64,000 nt of DNA from Paludibacteraceae bacterium (GTDB lineage Bacteria; Bacteroidota; Bacteroidia; Bacteroidales; Paludibacteraceae): the NCBI GenBank assembly GCA_017479885.1, contig JAFVBR010000002.1, forward strand, positions 62,001 to 126,000, given 5' to 3'. The position numbers and the translations under genes were made by a program. Positions 36,896 to 43,738 of the stretch are shown here, piece by piece; position 1 is the stretch's first letter, and each line of letters opens with the position of its first letter. Under the pieces are notes generated by a model that made no database searches, had not been told where the DNA came from, and saw nothing but the letters and a program-made list of their open reading frames with translations.

Positions 36896-37429
36896 CTAAT
36901 CATTCAGTCTCTCTCTGAGTTCTCTTAGCGCGAGCGTTATATGCACCTCCACCGTCTTCTCACTGATACCGAGTTGTTTTGCTATTTCTTTGTTTGACAA
37001 ATGCCGGTATCTTGACATCACGAACACTTTTCTTCTCATCGGCGGCATCTTTGCCACTATCTCCCGCAGATACTCCTCCAGAAAATGTGCGTCCTGCTGC
37101 TGCTCGTCATGATTGTCCGCCTCCTGCTGACGCGTCAGAATGTAGTCGGTATATACAAACCTTACAGTCTCATGCTCGCAATAGTTGATGAAAGTGTTTC
37201 TGGCAGTCTGAAACATATAGTTCAGCGCCTTCGTCTTGTCGCGCAAATCTTCAAAATGCTCCCAAAGACGAAGAAAAGTGATTTGTAGTATTTCTTCCGA
37301 AAGATATGTGTCGCCGCCAGAGAGTTGCATGGCAAAGCCATATATGCGTCCGCTATATTCGTCATAGAGTTTTTCGAACTCGCGACGCCTGGCAGAAACT
37401 GACAATATGAAACGTGTGTTTTTCATCAT
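36896..37429 (-). CDS. ECF RNA polymerase sigma factor (FecI-like)
   Basis: 177 residues. Region 2 (FEKLYDEYSGRIYGFAMQLSGG) and region 4 (MPPMRRKVFVMSRYRHLSNKEIAKQLGISEKTVEVH) are both clear, with no region 3 or 1, as in extracytoplasmic-function factors of the Bacteroidetes type. It presumably directs transcription of PUL 1 from a promoter near the beta-helix, lipoprotein and SusC genes when the STN/FecR relay fires. The gap before fecR (36,732-36,895) shows no gene. Confidence 0.95.
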   Translation of the reverse strand: MMKNTRFILSVSARRREFEKLYDEYSGRIYGFAMQLSGGDTYLSEEILQITFLRLWEHFEDLRDKTKALNYMFQTARNTFINYCEHETVRFVYTDYILTRQQEADNHDEQQQDAHFLEEYLREIVAKMPPMRRKVFVMSRYRHLSNKEIAKQLGISEKTVEVHITLALRELRERLND

Positions 37430-37534
37430 TCATAATATTAGACAGTTTAAACATGTTTTTCCCCTAATCGAAGACGCAAAAATAAGAATTTTAATTAAAA
37501 AAAATATTCCATAAGCAAATTTCACAGACAAAAG

Positions 37535-37566
37535 TTTGCACATGAAAATATTTTTGTATACCTTTG
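37535..37566 (+). promoter_or_regulatory. Promoter of tatA
   Basis: TTTG (37535-37538), exactly 20 bp, TACCTTTG (37559-37566). The leader of about 105 nt contains an inverted repeat CCAAGA...TCTTGG (about 37,570-37,598). The rest of 37,430-37,534 holds no gene. Confidence 0.75.
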
Positions 37567-37679
37567 CCGCCAAGAAAACATTATTTAGTTTATCTTGGGG
37601 TAGTATGTATCACCTGCATTCCGCAGCATACAGATAGCTCAAAATCAAGTAAACGCACTAACATCAAACCACAATTCGT

Positions 37680-37868
37680 ATGTTACTAATGATTGGTACA
37701 ACAGAAATCATCATCATCGCACTCATTATCCTCCTTCTGTTCGGCGGCAGCCAGATTCCCAAACTGATGAAAGGTATAGGCAAGGGTGTGAAGTCGTACA
37801 AGGACGGCCTCAACGGCATAGATGACGAAGAGGTGGACGACAAGAAGAAAGACCGCAAAGACGATTGA
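37680..37868 (+). CDS. tatA: Twin-arginine translocase subunit TatA/E
   Basis: 62 residues: one N-terminal membrane helix (GTTEIIIIALIILLLF), the FG hinge, an amphipathic helix (IPKLMKGIGKGVKSYKDGL) and an acidic/lysine-rich tail, the exact plan of TatA. It forms the translocation pore for folded, twin-arginine-tagged proteins. The first ATG at 37,680 is given, but the Met at codon 5 (37,692) would fit TatA length equally well. No tatC or tatB is adjacent; they must lie elsewhere. It stands alone behind a good promoter. Confidence 0.9.
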   Translation: MLLMIGTTEIIIIALIILLLFGGSQIPKLMKGIGKGVKSYKDGLNGIDDEEVDDKKKDRKDD

Positions 37869-37940
37869 TTGCGTAAAGAAATACACTTTCCCTTGTTTAC
37901 AGACGTTGTAAAGAGCATTGAAACGCTGTAGAGACACGCT

Positions 37941-37968
37941 GTAGAGACTGAATATATTCAGTCTCTAC
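37941..37968. repeat. REP palindrome, copy 1
   Basis: A perfect 28-bp palindrome, half-site GTAGAGACTGAATA followed by its reverse complement. A partial half-site (AATATATTCAGTCTATAC) follows at about 37,988-38,005. It is repeated downstream of the RAYT transposase gene. Confidence 0.9.
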
Positions 37969-38068
37969 TATAGTGAGACGCAACGATAATATATTCAGTC
38001 TATACAGTGAAACACAAGGCAAGTCGGTAAGACACATCGTTTAACGTTCCATATCTCATGCCATAAAT

Positions 38069-38611
38069 ATGGAAAATGAAATATTGTTCCACAATCAATA
38101 CCGAATTCCCACAACAAGAGCATCGTGGAACGACTATAACTGCGGCTGGTATCATGTTATAATCTGTACTAAAAACAAATCATGCTTCTTCGGACATATA
38201 GATTCCGAAGGATTACATCTGTCGGAATCAGGCATCTACTTTGACAATGTGATAAATGAAATTCCCCGACATCACCCTTACGCCAGACCTTATTTATGGC
38301 AAGTCATGCCGAATCATGTGCATATAATGCTGTGCATAACAACTGACCTCAAGAAAGAAGACACATCTTTCCAACATCCGGCTTTGTTAGCCATTGTCAT
38401 CAGAGGAATAAAGGCTGCAGTAACACGTTTCACAAGACAAAATGGTATTCCTTTTCAGTGGCAGACAAGATATTACGATGTTATTATCAAGAGTTCTGCA
38501 CAATTTCGTGATACAGAAGTGTACGTGAAGAATAATGTCCTGCATTGGCAGGATGACAAATATAATCCCGATAATTCCACTCCGGAAAATGATAAAATTC
38601 CATTGTGCTAA
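38069..38611 (+). CDS. REP-associated tyrosine transposase (RAYT, Y1/HUH family)
   Basis: 180 residues. Key motifs: WYHVIICTKNKSCFF near the start, the HUH-type PNHVHIML (His83, His85), the YYDVIIK strand and VYVKNNVLHW with the probable nucleophile Tyr152. Proteins of this family cut and join single-stranded REP hairpins and are thought to spread them; they are usually single-copy and flanked by their REPs. That is the layout here: perfect 28-bp REPs lie at 37,941-37,968 and 38,760-38,787, and an interrupted one at 38,868-38,928. Length and motifs look complete, so it may be active. Confidence 0.92.
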   Translation: MENEILFHNQYRIPTTRASWNDYNCGWYHVIICTKNKSCFFGHIDSEGLHLSESGIYFDNVINEIPRHHPYARPYLWQVMPNHVHIMLCITTDLKKEDTSFQHPALLAIVIRGIKAAVTRFTRQNGIPFQWQTRYYDVIIKSSAQFRDTEVYVKNNVLHWQDDKYNPDNSTPENDKIPLC

Positions 38612-38649
38612 TTGTCAGTCAAGAACGGCAGCAACGTTTTCAAGAGAGA

Positions 38650-38960
38650 GAGACAATACACAAACTTATGATACGCCATAGATACACATTGCAGAGACAT
38701 GCAGTAGAGGCATGCGTGCGGTAGAGACTTGCAGTAGAGACACTAAGTAGAGACATGCAGTAGAGACTGAATATATTCAGTCTCTACAGTGAGACACAAC
38801 GATAATACAATGAAAAGATAAATTGCAGGGACACGCGGTAAGGACACGATGTAGAGACATGCGTGCAGTAGAGACTGAATATATTCTTATCTCGCTTTGC
38901 TCGAACGATCTGAGGGTGCAGTCTCTACAGTAAAACTACAGTGAGGCTATACTGAAACGT
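38650..38960. repeat. REP array downstream of the RAYT gene
   Basis: Repeated GTAGAGAC half-sites (at least seven between 38,692 and 38,878, several in the form GTAGAGACATGC), one perfect 28-bp palindrome at 38,760-38,787, and one palindrome whose right arm (38,921-38,928) is parted from its left arm (38,868-38,886) by a 34-bp insertion (38,887-38,920) containing CTCGCTTTGCTCG. It fills most of the 474-bp gene-free stretch 38,612-39,085; a terminator lies at its end. Confidence 0.85.
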
Positions 38961-38992
38961 AACGATAACTCACAATGGTGAACATTTAATAG

Positions 38993-39026
38993 AAAAGAGA
39001 GGATGCCGGTTGGCATCCTCTCTTTT
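38993..39026. terminator. Bidirectional terminator
   Basis: A perfect 15-bp stem (AAAAGAGAGGATGCC, loop GGTT, complement at 39,012-39,026) with T-rich sequence on both sides. It ends the gene at 39,086-42,391 and anything leaving the REP region. Confidence 0.85.
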
Positions 39027-39085
39027 GTATTTATGCTAATCAATTGCGTTATTAATCGGACGATTAACAGCACTGATTGGGTTGG

Positions 39086-42000
39086 TTAGCGGACCTGCAT
39101 ACCCATCACGTTGTAGGTCTTGCCGTCACGGATGATGTAAATCTTGCCGTCAATCATAACCTTGCGTGACTCTACTTTACCTTCAAGGTTGTCGAAAGCA
39201 GTAGTTTCCGAGACTTCCTTGATTTCGATGTCGTAGATTTCAATATGAGTGTCGGCAGCAGCCCAACCGAAGTCGAATACGAACATATTGTCTCCAGCCT
39301 GACCATCAACAGCCTCTTTGGTATAAACATACTCTTCGTTAGCAAGCAGTTTGACAGACTGATTCTCATAAAGCATCTCAGCATTATTTTGATACTTGAG
39401 GGTTACGCCGCCAACTTCCTTGTCAGCTTTCATCTTGACTGTGACACTATACTTCTTGCCTGCCTCGGGAACAGCATTGATAGGAGCGAGAGCGGTATTG
39501 ATGAATACCTGAGCCTGCCATTGTCCGCTCTTCTGTGTTGCAATATGGACATCAACAACTTCGTTGACAGCATCCCAAGTAGCTGTGCTGACGGTTTCCT
39601 CCCCACTCCAATCGGCATTAGAGAACCAAGAGTGGTCAATCGGGCCCATGTCAACTTTAGTGCCTTCCACAGTGAGAGCCTTCTTTGCAGGAACAACGGT
39701 TACGTTGTTATCGGTAGGAAGAGCATAAACACAGAGTTTACCACCCATAGAAGCAGGAGCGTAGGCTGCACCAAAGGTGCCGATAAGGTTACCTGCATAG
39801 TCGAAGTCGAGAGTTGCAGCACAAGCATAATCAACATCGTATTTACCTGCAAGAGTGAGTGTAGGAACATCACCTTCCCAAGCAATATCATAAACGAGGA
39901 TGTGCTTTGAGCCGTCAATCATAGCCATCTTCTTCTCATCCCAAGATACGGTAAGAGCAGAAGCATTGCAACCGTCAATTTCAGGATGATTGGTCTTATC
40001 AGAATTCCAACGCTGTTCACCTGCCTTATCATAGAATTGAGCTGCGTATGCACCGGCAGCATTGTTTGGAGCAGCACGGTTCTGACCTACGAATACACCA
40101 TGAGATGTTGCGCCAAACGAGAATGTTCCATTGGCATTATCCTTCGAGTTAGCTATAACTGTAGGAGCGACACCCCACTTGTAGAGTACGCTACCGTCTG
40201 CCTGACCTACTTGATACATATTGATACCGTTCGCTTTAAGAGTAGTACCACCTTCTTCACCGGCAACATAAACAATCATGTCTTTACCTTCGCCAAATAC
40301 ACCTACTGCGGGGTTACCTTCACCAAGTTCAACGCCTTCGGCATTCAAATACTGACCCTTAGATGTCTTAGTTGCAAAGTCATAGAATTGAGTTAGTGTG
40401 TCGGGGTTTGCAGGATCGAAAATCCAAACACCTGCAGCATCGCCATCAGCCCAGTCGCTAATCCATACCTTTCCGTAAGCATCAACGTCAAGACGTGCGG
40501 GACTACCCCAAGTAAGACCGGCAGTGATGAGGGATCCTTCGTTAGCCTCTGTATAATCAGCATTGTAGATGAATAGACCCTTGCCCACTGTACCATTATT
40601 GGTCATGTAGATAGTTCCGAAATTGTCAGACTCAGGACTATTGTCAATAGCCGCATGCAGACGATTATATGATTTTGCACTTGTAAACACGTTGGTGAAC
40701 TCAGCGACGGGGAGAGCTTTGAGTTCGACAGCCCATGTAAGTTTGCCTGCGGGGATGTCGGCTTTTGCTACTACAGCAGTGTTGGCACCGGCTTTAGGAG
40801 CATCAATAGCAACTTTGCCTGCCTCTGTACCATCTTCAGTGTAGAATACAATATTAGCTTCTGTACCGTCGATATTTGCGGTGTAGGTGAACTTGTAGTT
40901 GTCACCATCTGCCTCAACATTCAGGTTATAAGCCAATATACGTGCAGAAGCTGTAGGAGCTGGTTTCTCGGGAGTAGCGGGTTTCTCGTTGGAAGCACCG
41001 ACGGTATAAACGATGTCGATGCGTTTGGCAGCACCGGCATAGGGGAAATAGAAGAATGCGCCTTCGAGAGCGGCACCGTCTTCGTAAGTTGCAGTAGTAT
41101 TATAGGTGAACTTCAGCCCTTCTGCTACCATATCCTTAAATCCGTCACCAAGGTTAATCTGTCCTACAAGACCTGTAACGGCATCGGTAAACTCAGCCAC
41201 GAAGGAGAGAGTCTTGTCAGCATTACGGGTGATGTTGTATTCAACAGCAGACCAAACGGCGGGGTCAATAACAGTGCCTTCTGTTGTGAAAGCCTCAGCG
41301 CCGTACCAAGTAGCAGGCTCAAGAGCGGGAGCATCAACAGCCTCGAATGCAAAAGCATAGAAGTTAACTCCGTTAACAGGATAAGTAAGAAGAACTTCGC
41401 CTTTCTTAACAGGGATAGTTATGTAAGGATAAACGTCAATGCCTGTTGAGTCAGTAACAGGAACAGTGACTTTCATGCTCTCTCTTACTATAGTCTCGAA
41501 TATTTTTGCTCCACCTTGAACGGCAACGATTGTACGAGTTGTATCACTATTACTACCTGTGCGAACTGCAACTATCAAGTTACCGTCTTTTTCCGCATTG
41601 AATTTCAGATAGTTTTTAGTAGGCTCTGTCTCTTTGTTGCTCTTGCCTACTGTCTGCAGACGGAAGTTATACATTGTCCAATTGTCAGCCTCACCGAAGC
41701 GGCAGTCGTTAGCAGTAGTTTTGATTTTACCATCAGGGTCAACCGTAGTGAGAGTGAGGTCTGTGATAGCGAAAGTGGTGTCTTTGAAAGCACCTGCGTC
41801 AGTAGCAGCAGTGAAGACGATTTCCTCGCGAGCGGGAGCTTCCTCGTATTCGATTTCAACATATACTCCCTTAACTGATCCGCCTGTGAACTTTTCAGTA
41901 GAAAGAATCTTGAAATAGGTGTAACCCTTGTTAGCATCAATGGCGAAATCGAATTCCTTAGCTTCAACCAATGTACCTGCCAATGCATCCGTAACTGCCG

Positions 42001-42391
42001 TTACAGCACCTTGACTTTCTGTACCTAAGGCCACATACAGATTGTTTTGGAATTTGTTAGTTGCGCCATCTGCTTCTGTGGAGACAACCTTGATAGCTTT
42101 AATGGCACCTGGCATTGCCTCAGAATTGTACAATGACCAATTTTTACCATTGTCTGCAGCAGCAACTTCTGCACCAACAGCTTCGGTTTTGTTACCGCGC
42201 ACCTGACCTGCATCAGGAATGTAGGCATAAGCTACCATTGCAACACCATTTTCAGATGTTCCTGCTACAGTAACGTTCTGGTAGGCAGTTCCAGTTTTAC
42301 CTCCAAAACCGGTCATAGAGACCTTGTCGGTAGCCGCGAACATCATCACACTTGCGCAGAGCAGCGCAAACAAGAAAGAAATTTTCTTCAT
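39086..42391 (-). CDS. Large secreted protein with propeller-like middle, carbohydrate-binding-like module and C-terminal motif
   Basis: 1101 residues from the ATG at 42,391 (signal peptide MKKISFLFALLCASVMMFA; an upstream in-frame ATG belongs to the leader). The N-terminal third is beta-rich with several Ala/Thr-heavy sandwich domains. The middle (about 590-900) has blade-like repeats (YGKVWISDWADGDAAGVWIFD, YAGNLIGTFG) suggesting a propeller. The section at about 915-1060 (YSVTVKMKADKEVGGVTLKYQN) resembles CBM4/16-type sugar-binding modules. It ends with the shared tail SRKVMIDGKIYIIRDGKTYN. Function unknown; surface glycan binding is a fair guess. The leader has the GTTTAAC motif. A terminator follows. 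Start chosen by signal peptide. Confidence 0.7.
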   Translation of the reverse strand: MKKISFLFALLCASVMMFAATDKVSMTGFGGKTGTAYQNVTVAGTSENGVAMVAYAYIPDAGQVRGNKTEAVGAEVAAADNGKNWSLYNSEAMPGAIKAIKVVSTEADGATNKFQNNLYVALGTESQGAVTAVTDALAGTLVEAKEFDFAIDANKGYTYFKILSTEKFTGGSVKGVYVEIEYEEAPAREEIVFTAATDAGAFKDTTFAITDLTLTTVDPDGKIKTTANDCRFGEADNWTMYNFRLQTVGKSNKETEPTKNYLKFNAEKDGNLIVAVRTGSNSDTTRTIVAVQGGAKIFETIVRESMKVTVPVTDSTGIDVYPYITIPVKKGEVLLTYPVNGVNFYAFAFEAVDAPALEPATWYGAEAFTTEGTVIDPAVWSAVEYNITRNADKTLSFVAEFTDAVTGLVGQINLGDGFKDMVAEGLKFTYNTTATYEDGAALEGAFFYFPYAGAAKRIDIVYTVGASNEKPATPEKPAPTASARILAYNLNVEADGDNYKFTYTANIDGTEANIVFYTEDGTEAGKVAIDAPKAGANTAVVAKADIPAGKLTWAVELKALPVAEFTNVFTSAKSYNRLHAAIDNSPESDNFGTIYMTNNGTVGKGLFIYNADYTEANEGSLITAGLTWGSPARLDVDAYGKVWISDWADGDAAGVWIFDPANPDTLTQFYDFATKTSKGQYLNAEGVELGEGNPAVGVFGEGKDMIVYVAGEEGGTTLKANGINMYQVGQADGSVLYKWGVAPTVIANSKDNANGTFSFGATSHGVFVGQNRAAPNNAAGAYAAQFYDKAGEQRWNSDKTNHPEIDGCNASALTVSWDEKKMAMIDGSKHILVYDIAWEGDVPTLTLAGKYDVDYACAATLDFDYAGNLIGTFGAAYAPASMGGKLCVYALPTDNNVTVVPAKKALTVEGTKVDMGPIDHSWFSNADWSGEETVSTATWDAVNEVVDVHIATQKSGQWQAQVFINTALAPINAVPEAGKKYSVTVKMKADKEVGGVTLKYQNNAEMLYENQSVKLLANEEYVYTKEAVDGQAGDNMFVFDFGWAAADTHIEIYDIEIKEVSETTAFDNLEGKVESRKVMIDGKIYIIRDGKTYNVMGMQVR

Positions 42392-42455
42392 GATTTGTTG
42401 AGTTTTAAAGTTAAACATTATAGTTGATTTGTTGTGTTTGAATCAGATTTAGAAA

Positions 42456-42755
42456 TCATACGGCTATTCCGGTCCGCATCACGTCATCATACAGAGGCGA
42501 CTGACGGCAGTCTTCAAGCAATACAGGTTCTATCAGAAAACTCACCTTGTCCACATCTCTCCATAGCCCACGAGTAATATTGAGCCAATTATCCCCTACT
42601 GACGGCACTACTACAGCCACATCTATGTCACTCTCAGGCTTTTGCAACCCCTTGCTGTAGGAACCGAACATGTACACTCGCGCTTTACCATCAAAGCGCG
42701 GCGAGATAACCTCTTTATATTTACGCACTATGTTCAAAGCTTCTGCCTTATCCAT
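42456..42755 (-). CDS. MNT-type nucleotidyltransferase (antitoxin-like)
   Basis: 99 residues of the minimal nucleotidyltransferase fold: MFGSYSKGLQKPESDIDVAVV carries the GS-x-x-x-G and D-x-D residues that bind metal and nucleotide. In HEPN/MNT modules the MNT protein neutralises the HEPN ribonuclease, in studied cases by adding AMP to it. The start lies 22 bp inside the end of the HEPN gene, so the two are co-translated. Complete in length and catalytic residues. Confidence 0.9.
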   Translation of the reverse strand: MDKAEALNIVRKYKEVISPRFDGKARVYMFGSYSKGLQKPESDIDVAVVVPSVGDNWLNITRGLWRDVDKVSFLIEPVLLEDCRQSPLYDDVMRTGIAV

Positions 42756-43126
42756 GTCTGCAATTGTTGAGTTTGCTTAATAATATCCGAGCACGTATTT
42801 TTATTCAGTACTTTTAATAATTGCTCTTTGTATTCCGGATAACGTGCTTGTATGTTGAATGATGATATTGTTGCAAGAAAATCTTTCTGATTTTCATCCA
42901 TTAGGTTGTACAATCCTGTACCGGCCGCCAATTGTTTATGATTATGTACATAAGGAGGATCTTGCTCTTGAGTTGCAGTCCAATAGGCCTTCAAAGTTTT
43001 CTCTATCACTTGATGACACATGAATCCCACATAAAGCCATCTTCCTGTCTGCAACATGGCAACTGCTGTTTCCATGTCATATTCAGCAATATCAAGCCAA
43101 TATGCCACTTTTTCTTCTTTTGTCAT
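42734..43126 (-). CDS. HEPN-domain protein (toxin-like)
   Basis: 130 residues, all helical, with the HEPN core GRWLYVGFMCHQVIEKTLKAYW and the conserved ARYPEY segment before the last helices. HEPN proteins of such pairs are ribonuclease toxins or substrates of the MNT partner. The canonical active R-x(4-6)-H is not evident: Arg and His around GRWLYVGFMCHQ are nine apart. RNase activity is therefore uncertain. It is the first gene of the pair, 104 bp after a well-formed promoter. Confidence 0.88.
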   Translation of the reverse strand: MTKEEKVAYWLDIAEYDMETAVAMLQTGRWLYVGFMCHQVIEKTLKAYWTATQEQDPPYVHNHKQLAAGTGLYNLMDENQKDFLATISSFNIQARYPEYKEQLLKVLNKNTCSDIIKQTQQLQTWIRQKL

Positions 43127-43229
43127 ACCAGTCTTATTCCTTCTCTTGTAATGTTGTATTTAAGCGGGGTTATAAATTTGTTTCAAATATTCAGCTACCT
43201 TTAATCCGCCCCTTTAATCTTTAACCTCG

Positions 43230-43260
43230 CAAAGATACGGCAAATTCACAAAACACACAA
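43230..43260 (-). promoter_or_regulatory. Promoter of the HEPN/MNT pair
   Basis: On the minus strand: TTG (43,258-43,260), 20 bp, TATCTTTG (43,230-43,237). Confidence 0.65.
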
Positions 43261-43310
43261 ATATTTTTTTATGTTGTATAACATATTTTCTCGGGAGCAG
43301 TACAAGTACT

Positions 43311-43460
43311 GATTATGAAGTGCGAGAAGGCGGTTTCTATCTGAAGTGCGAAAGGGGGTTCTTTTTGAAGTGCGAAAATATTTTTTTCAAGTGCGAAAGC
43401 CACGAAAGATGCGAAAGAGGTGAAAACTACGAAAGAGGTGAAAACTACGAAAGAAGCGAA
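43311..43460. repeat. GTGCGAAA/CGAAA repeat cluster
   Basis: Four copies of AAGTGCGA spaced 25, 25 and 21 bp, the last running into CACGAAAGATGCGAAAG, then two exact 18-bp tandem units (43,419-43,436 and 43,437-43,454) of GGTGAAAACTACGAAAGA. The segment from 43,390 resembles the 37-bp inverted repeats around the GxxExxY gene at 51,432 and 52,007. An ORF across it is a product of the repeats. The remaining gene-free DNA of 43,127-43,738 holds only the promoter above and the terminator below. Confidence 0.7.
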
Positions 43461-43689
43461 AAATTGATTGAGGAGGGAGCGAAATGTGGGAAACAGAACA
43501 ATTTTTACAGATTGAGGTCTTATATACCTCTTACGGAGGTGTTATTATAATCTTATATACCCGTCAGTATGGGAAAATATACCTTATAGAACAATTTTTC
43601 AGAGAGGGGACATCAGAAGCGGATTGAGGTTTCAGAATCAGGCTTAATGATTAGATTTCAGAAGATGAGAGTTCCACAAAAGACTTCAG

Positions 43690-43727
43690 AAAAATCAGAA
43701 GAGACCGCGTGTAAGGGTCTCTTCTGA
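43690..43727 (-). terminator. Terminator of the 683-aa secreted protein gene
   Basis: A perfect 12-bp stem (TCAGAAGAGACC at 43,695-43,706, complement at 43,716-43,727) with a 9-nt loop and, on the minus strand, a following T-run. It lies 11 bp after the stop codon. Confidence 0.8.
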
Positions 43728-43738
43728 TTGAAAGAAGT

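Noticed and set aside
43311..43550. Possible CRISPR array or 76-aa ORF
   Set aside because: The repeats are short, degenerate and unevenly spaced (21-25 bp, then an 18-bp tandem) with no unique spacers and no cas genes; the ORF only reads the repeats.
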